NCBI RefSeq assembly: GCF_026343125.1
Contig: NZ_JAPEMB010000001.1
Span: forward strand, 2,728,001-2,792,000
DNA: 64,000 nucleotides
Reading direction: 5' to 3'
From: Streptomyces sp. NBC_00094
GTDB lineage: Bacteria > Actinomycetota > Actinomycetes > Streptomycetales > Streptomycetaceae
Shown here: in pieces, positions 1 through 8,908 of the stretch
Numbering within the stretch: position 1 is the first letter of the stretch
Layout of the letters: each line of letters opens with the position of its first letter
The notes under the pieces: model-generated
Told to the model about the DNA's origin: nothing
Databases searched by the model: none
Seen by the model: only the letters and a program-made list of their open reading frames with translations
Program-made: the position numbers and the translations under genes

Positions 1-2748
1 CGAGGTGACCTCGGCCACCTGGTGCTTGGTCCGGTCCCGGCCCAGGCACTCCAGGAGGCGGCGCAGCACCAGGTCGCGGTTGGACTCCAGGACCATGTCG
101 ATGAAGTCGATGACGACGATGCCGCCCAGGTCGCGCAGGCGCAGCTGGCGGACGATCTCCTCGGCCGCTTCGAGGTTGTTCCTCGTCACGGTCTCTTCGA
201 GGTTGCCGCCCTGGCCGGTGAACTTGCCGGTGTTGACGTCGACGACGATCATCGCCTCGGTCTTGTCGATCACCAGCGAGCCGCCGGACGGCAGCCAGAC
301 CTTGCGGTCCAGCGCCTTCATCAGCTGCTCGTCGATCCGGTACGTCGCGAAGACGTCGACCTCGCTCGTCCACTTGGACAGGCGGTCGGCCAGGTCCGGG
401 GCGACGTGCGACACGTACCCGTGGATGGTCTCCCACGCCTCGTCACCGCTGACGATGACCTTGGAGAAGTCCTCGTTGAAGATGTCGCGGACGACCCGGA
501 CGGTCATGTCCGGCTCGCCGTAGAGCAGGCTCGGCGCGCTCGTCGAGATCTGCTTCGCCTTCTTCTGGATGTCCTCCCACTGCGCCTGGAGCCGCTCGAC
601 GTCACGGCGCAGCTCGTCCTCGCTCGCGCCCTCGGCGGCGGTGCGCACGATGACGCCCGCGTCCTCGGGGACGATCTTCTTGAGGATGGTCTTCAGACGC
701 GCGCGCTCGGTGTCCGGGAGCTTGCGGCTGATGCCGGTCATCGAGCCCTCGGGCACGTACACGAGGTAGCGGCCGGGCAGGGAGACCTGGCTGGTCAGAC
801 GGGCGCCCTTGTGGCCGATCGGGTCCTTCGTGACCTGCACGAGGACCGACTGGCCGGACTTGAGGGCGGTCTCGATACGACGCGGGCCGTGGCCCATGCC
901 GAGCGCCTCGAAGTTGACCTCACCGGCGTACAGGACGGCGTTGCGGCCCTTGCCGATGTCGACGAAGGCGGCCTCCATCGACGGCAGGACGTTCTGGACC
1001 TTGCCCAGGTAGACGTTGCCGACGTACGAGGTGGCCTGCTCCTTGTTGACGTAGTGCTCGACGAGCACGTTGTCCTCGAGGACGCCGATCTGGGTGCGCT
1101 CGCCGCTCTGGCGGACGACCATGACGCGCTCGACGGCCTCGCGGCGGGCCAGGAACTCGGCCTCGGTGATGATCGGGACGCGACGGCGGCCCTGCTCGCG
1201 GCCCTCGCGGCGGCGCTGCTTCTTCGCCTCCAGACGGGTCGAGCCCTTGATGGACTGGACCTCGTCGGCGCTCGTGCCGAGCTCGGCCTTCTCGCGGGCC
1301 GGGCGGGGCTCGCGGACCTTGACGACCGTACGGACGCCTTCCTCCTCGGCGCCCTCGGCGTCGGCGGAGGCGTCCCCGCTGCGACGACGGCGACGACGGC
1401 GACGACGGGAGCTGCTGGAGCCGCCGGCGTACGCCTCGGCCTCGTCGTGCTCCTCCTCGCCCTCCTCGGCCTCGGCCTCGTCCTCGGACCGGAGCTCGTC
1501 GGACTCCTCGGACTCCTCGACCTCGGTGAGCTCACCGCGGCGACGGCGACGGCCGCCACGGCGGCGACGGCGGGACGGGCGGTCCCCGTACTCGTCCGTC
1601 TCGTCGGCCTCCTCGGCCTCTTCGAGCTCGTCCGCCACGGCCTCGACCTCGGGCTCGTCGGCGACGGTGGCCGGGACGGGCTCGACGGCGACGGGCTCGC
1701 CACGGCGGCGACGGCGACGGCGGGAGCCGGCCTCGGCGCGCTCGGTGGCCTCCGGGATCTCGATGGGCCCGGTCGTCTCGGCGACCTCGGCCTCGACGGT
1801 CTCGTCGAGCTCGTCCTCCTCCAGCTCCTCCGGCTCCACGACCTCGGCGGCCTGCATGGCTGCCGTCTCCGGGGTCTGGAACATCGGCTCGGAGAAGACC
1901 GGGGCCTGGAAGACGGCGACGGCGGGACGCTCGGCGCGGCGGGCGCGGGACGTCTCCGGCTTCGTGACGGGCTCGGAGGTGAACTGCGGCGAGGTGGCGC
2001 GGCGGCGGCCGCGGCCTCGGGTGGCGGCGGTCTCGGCGGCGGTGACCTCGGCCTCTTCGGCGGCGATCTGCGCGACGGCGGCCTGGGGCAGCGACTCACC
2101 GGTGGCGGCCTCGACGGCCTCGACGGTCGCCTCGGGCGAGGTGACCTTACGGGTGGCGCGACGGCGGGTCCGCGGGGCGGGGGCGGCCTCGGGGGCCTCC
2201 TCGACCGGCGCGGTCTCGACGACGGCGGCCACGGGCTCCTCGACGGGGGCCGTGGAGGTCACCGGCGAGGTGGCCTTACGAGTGGCACGGCGGCGGGCCG
2301 GGCGCGCCGGGGCGGCCTCTTCGGCCGGAGCGGCGACGGGCTCCGCGGCAGCGGCCACGGGCTCCTCGACGGGGGCCGTGGAGGTCACCGGCGAGGTGGC
2401 CTTACGAGTGGCACGGCGGCGCGTCGGACGCGCCGGGGCGGCCTCTTCGGCCTCCTCGGCGGGGGCGGGCGCCTCTGCGGGGGTCTCCGCGAGCGGGGCG
2501 ACGACCTCGACGGTCTCCACGACCGGCGCGGTGGCCTTGCGGGTGGCGCGGCGGCGGGCCCGCGGCGCGGGCGCGGCCTCGGCCTCGACCGGGGCGGCCT
2601 CCACGGCCGGGGTCTCGGCGGCCACGGTGGTCTCGGCGCCTGCCGTCACCGGCGGACCGGCGGGGCGGGAAGCGGCGCGGCGCCTGCGGCGCGGCGGCAG
2701 CTTGTCACCGGGGGCGTTGCTGTCGTTTTCTTCGTGCTGTTCGAGCAT
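1..2748 (-). CDS. rne: Ribonuclease E/G family endoribonuclease (3' end cut off)
   Basis: This gene encodes the main RNA-decay and rRNA-processing endonuclease. Translation begins at the ATG read from 2748-2746 (MLEQHEENDSNAPG) and runs off the left edge with no stop, so the C-terminus is missing. The first ~450 residues are low complexity, alternating Ala/Pro/Val/Glu stretches with Arg blocks (RRRRATRKATS, SRRRRRRR). An S1 domain follows (YVGNVYLGKVQNVLPSMEAA), then the DNase I-like catalytic region with VDVNTGKFTG and GGIVVIDFIDM, whose aspartates bind the metal. Having the disordered basic arm before the catalytic core, not after it as in E. coli, is the arrangement I know from Streptomyces RNase ES. 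The identification is firm; details of the arm are inferred. Confidence 0.95.
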   Translation of the reverse strand, partial: MLEQHEENDSNAPGDKLPPRRRRRAASRPAGPPVTAGAETTVAAETPAVEAAPVEAEAAPAPRARRRATRKATAPVVETVEVVAPLAETPAEAPAPAEEAEEAAPARPTRRRATRKATSPVTSTAPVEEPVAAAAEPVAAPAEEAAPARPARRRATRKATSPVTSTAPVEEPVAAVVETAPVEEAPEAAPAPRTRRRATRKVTSPEATVEAVEAATGESLPQAAVAQIAAEEAEVTAAETAATRGRGRRRATSPQFTSEPVTKPETSRARRAERPAVAVFQAPVFSEPMFQTPETAAMQAAEVVEPEELEEDELDETVEAEVAETTGPIEIPEATERAEAGSRRRRRRRGEPVAVEPVPATVADEPEVEAVADELEEAEEADETDEYGDRPSRRRRRGGRRRRRGELTEVEESEESDELRSEDEAEAEEGEEEHDEAEAYAGGSSSSRRRRRRRRRSGDASADAEGAEEEGVRTVVKVREPRPAREKAELGTSADEVQSIKGSTRLEAKKQRRREGREQGRRRVPIITEAEFLARREAVERVMVVRQSGERTQIGVLEDNVLVEHYVNKEQATSYVGNVYLGKVQNVLPSMEAAFVDIGKGRNAVLYAGEVNFEALGMGHGPRRIETALKSGQSVLVQVTKDPIGHKGARLTSQVSLPGRYLVYVPEGSMTGISRKLPDTERARLKTILKKIVPEDAGVIVRTAAEGASEDELRRDVERLQAQWEDIQKKAKQISTSAPSLLYGEPDMTVRVVRDIFNEDFSKVIVSGDEAWETIHGYVSHVAPDLADRLSKWTSEVDVFATYRIDEQLMKALDRKVWLPSGGSLVIDKTEAMIVVDVNTGKFTGQGGNLEETVTRNNLEAAEEIVRQLRLRDLGGIVVIDFIDMVLESNRDLVLRRLLECLGRDRTKHQVAEVTS
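2225..2421. repeat. 71-bp perfect direct repeat inside rne
   Basis: Positions 2225-2295 and 2351-2421 are identical over 71 bp, with the copies offset by 126 bp (42 codons), so the reading frame is kept. They encode the repeated Arg-rich/Pro-Val segment (RRRATRKATSPVTSTAPVEE) of the disordered N-terminal arm. Identity at synonymous sites points to a recent duplication or gene conversion. Confidence 0.9.
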
Positions 2749-2982
2749 GCGGGCGGTTCTCCCGTCACGCTCCCGGGCGCCGCGCCTTGTTCCGGTCCGG
2801 CGGCACGATCGCGCCTGAGGCGCGGTGCCGCCGTCCGGGGCGCGGGCGCCGCACGGGAGCTGATGTCTGGCTCGCCGGTTCCGTACGCACTGTGCGGACG
2901 GCCTGGCGAAAGTCTCCTGGTCTGTGCGCTGCCCGACCCAGGTGGCTCCCGAGTACCAGGGCGGCGCTACAACGACCGCTCC
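2749..2982 (-). promoter_or_regulatory. rne upstream region with leader hairpin
   Basis: This is the 234-bp gap between the DUF2344 stop and the rne start. It should carry the rne promoter and leader. An inverted repeat at 2881-2901 (CCGTACGCA, loop CTG, TGCGGACGG; one A/G mismatch) could form a hairpin in the rne leader. RNase E leaders are autoregulatory in some bacteria, but nothing here proves that. No convincing -10/-35 pair was found. Confidence 0.3.
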
Positions 2983-3903
2983 CTACGCGGTACCTGCACC
3001 CGGCGCCGTCGCTGAGGCGGTCGCGGCGGCCGTGGATGAAGCGGCCGTGACTGCCTCGCGGTCGGGCGCGAGCGGGTCGGTCACCGTGCCGGACTCCTCG
3101 TCGAAGAGCCCCTGCGCCAGCCTGGTCACCGCAGCGGGGACCGGCGGCGCCAGGTCGGCCACGGCTCGGAGACCGGACAGGACGTCGTCGGGTCGCACGG
3201 CAGGTGTCACGTGCCGAACAACCAGCCGCAGTATCGCACAGGCGCTGTCCAGCGGCCTATCACCCTGGGGATCACCCTGGGGACGGGACACCGTCAGCTC
3301 GGTGACGGCGGAACGGGCGTCGAAGGTGCGGATGCCGTTCTTGGTCTTGCGCTGTACTTCCACGGTCTCGGCCGCGAGAAACGCCTCGGCGGCCTTCTGC
3401 ACGTCCTCGACCGTGACGCCTTCGAGCCGGAGCTCCCACACGGAGGCGGTGAGCCGGTCGGCGAGACCCGAGGTCCGGGCCTCCACGGCGTCGATGATGT
3501 CGAGGCCCGCGGGGAGGGACTCGTCGAGCAGGGCCCGCAGGGTCTCGGGGTCGCGCGTCTTCGTGAGCGCGATCTCCAGGTACTCGGCCTCGGAGCCCGT
3601 ACCGGTCGGGGCGGCGTTGGCGTACGACACCTTGGGGTGCGGGGTGAACCCTGCCGAGTACGCCATGGGCACCTCGGCGCGGCGCAGGGCCCGCTCGAAG
3701 GCGCGCTGGAAGTCACGGTGGCTGGTGAACCGGAGGCGGCCGCGCTTGGTGTAGCGCAGTCGGATGCGCTGCACCGCCGGAGCGGGCGGCGGGCCTTCGG
3801 GCTGTCGCTTGCCCAGTGGTTCTTCTCCTCGGTGCGGGGCGGCGCGGGTGGCGCGCCGTCCACGAGATGTGCGGGTTGCCCTGGGGGGTCCCGCCCGGTT
3901 CAC
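2983..3903 (-). CDS. TIGR03936/DUF2344 radical-SAM-associated protein
   Basis: A 306-residue protein of the DUF2344 (TIGR03936) family. Its core starts near residue 45 with the family signature IRLRYTKRGRLRFTSHRDFQ, followed by RALRRAEVPMAYSAGFTPHPKVSYA and LGTGSEAEYLEI-like segments. The first ~44 residues and the Ala/Thr/Pro-rich last ~40 look disordered. The family is habitually encoded beside, or fused to, the TIGR03960 radical-SAM protein found here two genes upstream; its biochemical role is not established. Start is a GTG whose first bases overlap the previous gene's TGA (GTGA, 3900-3903), implying translational coupling. Confidence 0.88.
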   Translation of the reverse strand: MNRAGPPRATRTSRGRRATRAAPHRGEEPLGKRQPEGPPPAPAVQRIRLRYTKRGRLRFTSHRDFQRAFERALRRAEVPMAYSAGFTPHPKVSYANAAPTGTGSEAEYLEIALTKTRDPETLRALLDESLPAGLDIIDAVEARTSGLADRLTASVWELRLEGVTVEDVQKAAEAFLAAETVEVQRKTKNGIRTFDARSAVTELTVSRPQGDPQGDRPLDSACAILRLVVRHVTPAVRPDDVLSGLRAVADLAPPVPAAVTRLAQGLFDEESGTVTDPLAPDREAVTAASSTAAATASATAPGAGTA

Positions 3904-5201
3904 CCCCGCTTTCGCAGGGAGATCTCGGGGGCGGGCGCCGCGCCGGGGACGTTCGTTGTACTACCCAGAGTACGCGCCCGGGCCACCTCCGGTTCCCCGG
4001 GCTCGGTCATCCGGGCTCCGCCGACCAGGGCGCGCCAGGCGTCGCGGCGGGCTTCCCGCACGGTGGCGCGGGCGGCGGCGAGCGCCTCCCGGACGGCCCG
4101 CCCGGTGTCGACGGCGGCCCTGCGGGCCGGGGCCAGGACGCTGTCGCGGACCCACCGCCCGACCGGCCGGACGACCTGCGTCCAGGCCCAGGCCACGGGC
4201 CGTCCCACCAGGTTCCAGGCGACCCACTTGAGGGCCCGCCCGACGGCCCGTGACAGGAACCCGGCGACCCGCCAGCAGATGGCGAGGGCGTCGCGGATCT
4301 CGCGCCCGACGGGCACGAGTACCCGCTTCCAGACCCATGTGGCGGGGATGGCGATCCCGTACCGCGCGACCGGCACGAGCACGTACCGCCAGAGGCCTAC
4401 CCACGGCCAGACGAACACCGCCCTGCCGGACCACACCAGCACGACCGCGAGGCCGCGGCCGAACCGGGGGAAGAACCAGGCGAGACCCCGTCCGACCTGG
4501 ACGAGGATCCATCCGATCCCGTGGCCGAGCGGGGTCAGGACGTGGCGGTCCAGCCAGACGGCGGGGAGGGCGATCCCGTACCGGAACAGCGGGACGACCA
4601 CGTACCGGAAGAGCGCGGCGACCGGCACGAGGAGGAGCTTCTCCAGCAGGAACAGGGCAGCGGTGCCGAGCGGCGCGAGGACGTGGCGGTACAGCCACCG
4701 GGCCGGGGCGGCGATCCCGTACCGGGCGATCGGCACGACCACGTATCGCCAGAGGCCCACCCACGGCCAGACGAACAGCGCCTTCCCCAGCCAGAGCCCG
4801 GCGGCCGACAGACCGGACCACAGCCACCCGCCCGCGGCGGCGAGACCCCGGCCCACGACGGCGAGCCCTCGGCCCAGCCCGGTGAACACCCACGCCAGAC
4901 CGCGACCCACTCGCGTGAACCCCCAGGCCAACCCCCGGCCGACGCCCGTGAGCGCCCACGCGATCCCCCGGCCCACCGGCGCGAGCACGTGTCGGTACAG
5001 CCAGCGGCCCGGGCGCGTCACGAGGTGGTGGAGGAGCCACGCCAGCCCTCGGCCGGCCGGGCGGAGGAGGGTGCGGTCGAGGAAGCGGGCCGCGACCTTG
5101 AGGGCGTCCCAGGTCATCCGGATCGGGAGGACGACCAGCAGCACCACGATCCGGACCGGGATGCGGATCAGGGCCGGTGGCGGCGGGTTCTCCATGTTCA
5201 T
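3900..5201 (-). CDS. Repeat-rich predicted membrane protein
   Basis: I do not recognise a named family. The likely product is 433 residues, starting MNMENPPPPALIRIPVRIVV at 5201; a longer frame exists upstream but would run through the terminator at 5219-5250 and into the radical-SAM gene. After a hydrophobic N-terminal segment the protein is built from degenerate repeats: GRGLAW occurs many times, FVWPWVGLWRYV..P.ARYGIA twice, RYGIA three times, W.YRHVLAP.G at least twice. The pattern alternates Trp/Leu/Val with regularly spaced Arg. The C-terminal ~80 residues are Ala/Arg-rich and probably helical. It lies between the two paired radical-SAM-associated genes and ends in a 4-bp GTGA overlap with DUF2344. 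Location and function are inference only. Confidence 0.7.
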   Translation of the reverse strand: MNMENPPPPALIRIPVRIVVLLVVLPIRMTWDALKVAARFLDRTLLRPAGRGLAWLLHHLVTRPGRWLYRHVLAPVGRGIAWALTGVGRGLAWGFTRVGRGLAWVFTGLGRGLAVVGRGLAAAGGWLWSGLSAAGLWLGKALFVWPWVGLWRYVVVPIARYGIAAPARWLYRHVLAPLGTAALFLLEKLLLVPVAALFRYVVVPLFRYGIALPAVWLDRHVLTPLGHGIGWILVQVGRGLAWFFPRFGRGLAVVLVWSGRAVFVWPWVGLWRYVLVPVARYGIAIPATWVWKRVLVPVGREIRDALAICWRVAGFLSRAVGRALKWVAWNLVGRPVAWAWTQVVRPVGRWVRDSVLAPARRAAVDTGRAVREALAAARATVREARRDAWRALVGGARMTEPGEPEVARARTLGSTTNVPGAAPAPEISLRKRG

Positions 5202-5218
5202 GCCCGGAATGACGCGAC

Positions 5219-5250
5219 GGCCCGGCGCGGGGTTTCCTCCGCGCCGGGCC
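5219..5250 (-). terminator. Hairpin after the TIGR03960 gene
   Basis: A 12-bp GC-rich inverted repeat (5219-5230 with 5239-5250, loop of 8) lies 25 bp past the radical-SAM stop and just before the next gene's start. It could terminate or attenuate transcription into the repeat-rich gene. There is no U-tract, which is common in Streptomyces. Confidence 0.6.
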
Positions 5251-5275
5251 GTCACCCGAGTGTTACCCGATCCGC

Positions 5276-7204
5276 CTACTTCACGACCGACAGCGGCAGC
5301 AGCTTCTTGCCCGTCGGGCCGACCTGGATCTCGGTCTGCATCGCGGGGCAGACACCGCAGTCGAAGCACGGCGTCCAACGGCAGTCCTCGACCTCGGTCT
5401 CGTCGAGCGCGTCCTGCCAGTCCTCCCAGAGCCAGTCCTTGTCGAGACCGGAGTCCAGGTGGTCCCAGGGCAGGACCTCCTCGTAGGTGCGCTCGCGGGT
5501 CGTGTACCAGGCGACGTCCACGCCGAAGCCGGGCAGCGTCTTCTCGGCGCACGCCATCCAGCGGTCGTACGAGAAGTGCTCGCGCCAGCCGTCGAAACGG
5601 CCGCCGTCCTCGTACACCGCGCGGATGACCGAGCCGATGCGGCGGTCACCGCGCGAGAGCAGGCCCTCGACGATGCCGGGCTTGCCGTCGTGGTAGCGGA
5701 AGCCGATCGAGCGGCCGTACTTCTTGTCGCCGCGGATCTTGTCGCGGAGCTTCGCGAGGCGCGCGTCCGTCTCCTCGGCCGAGAGCTGCGGCGCCCACTG
5801 GAACGGGGTGTGCGGCTTGGGGACGAAGCCGCCGATGGAGACGGTGCAGCGGATGTCGTTCTGCCCGGAGACCTTGCGGCCCTCGGCGATGACCTTGACC
5901 GCCATGTCGCCGATCTGGAGGACGTCCTCGTCGGTCTCCGTCGGCAGGCCGCACATGAAGTACAGCTTCACCTGGCGCCAGCCGTTGCCGTACGCGGTGG
6001 AGACGGTGCGGATCAGGTCCTCTTCCGAGACCATCTTGTTGATGACCTTGCGCATGCGCTCGGAGCCGCCCTCGGGGGCGAACGTGAGGCCGGAGCGACG
6101 GCCGTTCCTCGTCAGTTCGTTGGCCAGGTCGACGTTGAACGCGTCGACACGGGTCGAGGGCAGCGACAGGCCGACCTTGTCCTCCGTGTACCGGTCGGCG
6201 AGGCCCTTCGCGATCTCACCGATCTCGGTGTGGTCGGCGGAGGACAGCGACAGCAGACCGACCTCCTCGAAGCCGGTCGCCTTGAGGCCCTTCTCGACCA
6301 TCTCGCCGATGCCGGTGATGCTTCGCTCCCGCACGGGGCGCGTGATCATGCCGGCCTGGCAGAAACGGCAGCCGCGGGTGCAACCGCGGAAGATCTCGAC
6401 GGACATGCGCTCGTGGACGGTCTCCGCGAGCGGCACGAGCGGCTGCTTCGGGTACGGCCACTCGTCGAGGTCCATGACGGTGTGCTTGGAGACGCGCCAC
6501 GGCACGCCGGACCTGTTGGGCACGACACGGCCGATACGGCCGTCCGGCAGGTACTCGACGTCGTAGAACGCCGGGATGTAGACCGCGCCGGTCTTCGCGA
6601 GACGGAGGAGGACCTCCTCGCGGCCGCCGGGCCGGCCCTCGGCCTTCCAGGTGCGGATGATCTCGGTCATGTCGAGGACGGCCTGCTCGCCGTCGCCGAT
6701 GATCGCCGCGTCGATGAAGTCCGCGATCGGCTCGGGGTTGAAGGCGGCGTGACCGCCGGCGAGCACGATCGGGTGGTCGACGGTCCGGTCCTTCGCCTCC
6801 AGCGGGATGCCGGCGAGGTCGAGGGCGGTGAGCATGTTCGTGTAGCCGAGCTCGGTCGAGAAGCTCAGGCCGAAGACGTCGAACGCGCCGACCGGGCGGT
6901 GCGAGTCGACCGTGAACTGCGGGACCCGGTGCTCGCGCATCAGCTCCTCCAGGTCCGGCCACACGCTGTAGGTGCGCTCGGCGAGGACGCCTTCGCGCTC
7001 GTTGAGCACCTCGTACAGGATCATGACGCCCTGGTTGGGCAGACCGACCTCGTACGCGTCCGGGTACATCAGCGCCCAGCGGACGTCGGCGGACTCCCAC
7101 GGCTTCACCGTGGAGTTCAGCTCTCCACCGACGTACTGAATCGGCTTCTGCACGTGCGGGAGCAGAGCTTCGAGCTGCGGGAAGACAGACTCGGCAGCAG
7201 ACAT
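5276..7204 (-). CDS. TIGR03960 family radical SAM protein
   Basis: A 642-residue radical S-adenosylmethionine enzyme. The N-terminal third is cobalamin-binding-like (ALMYPDAYEVGLPNQGVMILYEVLNER). The [4Fe-4S] motif CTRGCRFC uses Cys275, Cys279 and Cys282, followed by the TIM-barrel segments LSLSSADHTEIGEIAKGL and LTFAPEGGSERMRKVINK. A Cys-rich tail (CRWTPCFDCGVCPAMQ) near residues 610-630 may hold a second cluster. It is normally paired with DUF2344, as here. Substrate is unknown; a role in RNA or protein modification is a guess. Start at ATG 7204. Confidence 0.9.
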   Translation of the reverse strand: MSAAESVFPQLEALLPHVQKPIQYVGGELNSTVKPWESADVRWALMYPDAYEVGLPNQGVMILYEVLNEREGVLAERTYSVWPDLEELMREHRVPQFTVDSHRPVGAFDVFGLSFSTELGYTNMLTALDLAGIPLEAKDRTVDHPIVLAGGHAAFNPEPIADFIDAAIIGDGEQAVLDMTEIIRTWKAEGRPGGREEVLLRLAKTGAVYIPAFYDVEYLPDGRIGRVVPNRSGVPWRVSKHTVMDLDEWPYPKQPLVPLAETVHERMSVEIFRGCTRGCRFCQAGMITRPVRERSITGIGEMVEKGLKATGFEEVGLLSLSSADHTEIGEIAKGLADRYTEDKVGLSLPSTRVDAFNVDLANELTRNGRRSGLTFAPEGGSERMRKVINKMVSEEDLIRTVSTAYGNGWRQVKLYFMCGLPTETDEDVLQIGDMAVKVIAEGRKVSGQNDIRCTVSIGGFVPKPHTPFQWAPQLSAEETDARLAKLRDKIRGDKKYGRSIGFRYHDGKPGIVEGLLSRGDRRIGSVIRAVYEDGGRFDGWREHFSYDRWMACAEKTLPGFGVDVAWYTTRERTYEEVLPWDHLDSGLDKDWLWEDWQDALDETEVEDCRWTPCFDCGVCPAMQTEIQVGPTGKKLLPLSVVK

Positions 7205-7256
7205 CTCGAACCTTCGTGAGCTGGCAGGGGGGCGACTCTCAAGCGTACCCCGGTGC

Positions 7257-8801
7257 TCAGCGGGTCAGTGCCGCCCGGATTTCCGGGGCCGAGGCCCTGG
7301 CCCAGACACGGGGGAGGTCGTGCTCCGCCGCCTCGGCCGCCACTTCCTCCCGGCCGTGGAGAAGTCCCCAGGTGAAAGCCGATTCGCCGGCCGCGTGGGC
7401 CTGCGTCCCGAGCTCGCGCAGGGCCTCGCGGGCGACGACACCGTCCTGGTGTTCGCCCAGCAGGGACTGGACGGACTTCACACGCTTGGCGAACTTCCGT
7501 GCGGGCTTCCCGAGGGTGGGCTGGGCCGCCTCGGCGGCGTACCGGGCGCGTTTGGCGGCCTTGCGGGCCGCGTGGAGCGCGAGGTCGCGGTCGTGGCCGG
7601 GGTCGAGGGCGAGGGCCCGGTCGACGCGGGAGGCCAGCCGGTCGTGGTCCTTGAGGACGGCCCGGGCGAGCACCGTACGGGCGTCCCTGGCGGCGGACTT
7701 GCGCAGGGGCGGGTCGGCGAGGAGCTCGTCGAGGGTGTCGAGCAGGGCGAGGTAGCGGGCCGAGTCCAACGCGGCGAGGGCGCGGCGCCGGCCACCCCGG
7801 GCCCGGGCCGCGGACCAGGTCCGCAGCCGGCCGCGGACCGGGCCGAGGCGCAGCGTCCGGGGCAGCCCGTCGACCCGGCCGCGCAGCCGCTCGGTCAGCA
7901 CCTCCTGGTCCCGGGCCACCCCGAGCTCGCCGGCCAGCCACTTCAGCTCGGCGCCGACGGGGTCGGTGACGTCCCGGTCGAGGACCTTGCGGTACGTCCG
8001 GAGCGCACTGCGCAGGCGTCGGCAGGCGACCCGCAGCTGGTGCACGGCGTCGGGCAGGTCGCGCCGCACGGCCGGGTCGAGGGCGACGATCGCGTCGGCC
8101 TGTTCCCGTACGTAGACGAGGACGGCGTGCCCCGCGGTGCCGGGCTTCGGGGTGGCGCCGGGTTCCGGGGCGGTGGTCTCGGCCCGCGGTGCCGTCTCCT
8201 TCAGGGCCCTCGCCAGCTTGGAGGCGGACGCCGAGCCGTGGATGCCCGCCTTCGTGAGGCGCTTCTCGATCGCGTCGAGGAGTGCCGTGCCGGCCTCGTC
8301 GGTGTCGTCGGTGCCGTCCGCCAGCTCGACCTCGATCTCCGTCCAGGTGGCCTCCGTTCCTCCGGGCAGCCGTTCGGCGCGGACGGTGTCGACGGAGAGT
8401 TCGGCGAGGAGAGTGCCCGACCTGTCGACGAGGTGGCGGACGTCGCGGGCGGAGCGGAGCCGTACGACGGGGACGACCTCGTCGCCCCGGACCCGGGAAC
8501 GCAGAAGCCCCGCCAGCTCACCCGGGAGGGTGTCGGCCAGCGGGGCCCTGATCTCGTCGCGGATTCCGGAGGCGACCGGGAACTTGAGGTGCCAGCCCTC
8601 GTCGTCCCCGCCCGTGCGCCGTCGCAGCGTCAGCGCGTCGGCGGCGAGCCGCAGGTCCGGGGTGTCGTAGTAGACCGCGTCGAGTTCCATGACGCCCCGG
8701 TCCACGACCGCCGAGACCCCGGGGACCCGGCTGAGGTCCGGCACCGCGGTCCCTCCCGTGGCTTCGTACTTCCGCTCGATCTCGCGCTTCGTCTCCGCCA
8801 T
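7257..8801 (-). CDS. CYTH and CHAD domain-containing protein
   Basis: A 514-residue protein. The CYTH (triphosphate tunnel) domain covers roughly residues 1-200 and opens with the diagnostic ExExK motif (Glu7, Glu9, Lys11 in REIERKYE), plus LDAVYYDTPDLRL and LTLRRRTGGDDEGWHLKFP. From about residue 225 a CHAD domain follows (VHQLRVACRRLRSALRTYRKVL; HAARKAAKRARYAAEA), an alpha-helical domain with conserved His/Arg that binds polyphosphate in characterised members. The two-domain order is common in actinobacteria. Activity is probably triphosphate hydrolysis or polyphosphate binding; the exact substrate is not visible. Start ATG at 8801. Confidence 0.9.
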   Translation of the reverse strand: MAETKREIERKYEATGGTAVPDLSRVPGVSAVVDRGVMELDAVYYDTPDLRLAADALTLRRRTGGDDEGWHLKFPVASGIRDEIRAPLADTLPGELAGLLRSRVRGDEVVPVVRLRSARDVRHLVDRSGTLLAELSVDTVRAERLPGGTEATWTEIEVELADGTDDTDEAGTALLDAIEKRLTKAGIHGSASASKLARALKETAPRAETTAPEPGATPKPGTAGHAVLVYVREQADAIVALDPAVRRDLPDAVHQLRVACRRLRSALRTYRKVLDRDVTDPVGAELKWLAGELGVARDQEVLTERLRGRVDGLPRTLRLGPVRGRLRTWSAARARGGRRRALAALDSARYLALLDTLDELLADPPLRKSAARDARTVLARAVLKDHDRLASRVDRALALDPGHDRDLALHAARKAAKRARYAAEAAQPTLGKPARKFAKRVKSVQSLLGEHQDGVVAREALRELGTQAHAAGESAFTWGLLHGREEVAAEAAEHDLPRVWARASAPEIRAALTR

Positions 8802-8853
8802 AGGACGAATCTAGTACGTGTCGTCCCGGCGCGGCCGCTCCGCGGACACCGGG

Positions 8854-8908
8854 CGCTACGCCGTCATCGGGTGCTACGCCATCACTGGCTCGCTACGCCG
8901 TCATCGGG
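8854..8908. repeat. Triplicated 3' end of rodA
   Basis: Three adjacent ~18-bp units: 8854-8871 and 8891-8908 are identical (cgctacgccgtcatcggg), and 8872-8888 is a diverged middle copy. Read on the minus strand, the unit is the last codons of rodA including its TAG (CCGATGACGGCGTAG); the two extra copies lie just past the real stop codon. Confidence 0.8.

Noticed and set aside
22..3015. A 997-codon open frame on the plus strand, antisense to rne
   Set aside because: It mirrors the Ala/Pro/Arg-rich RNase E arm; composition is Leu/Gly/Asp low complexity with no motif, while the minus strand carries clear RNase E sequence.
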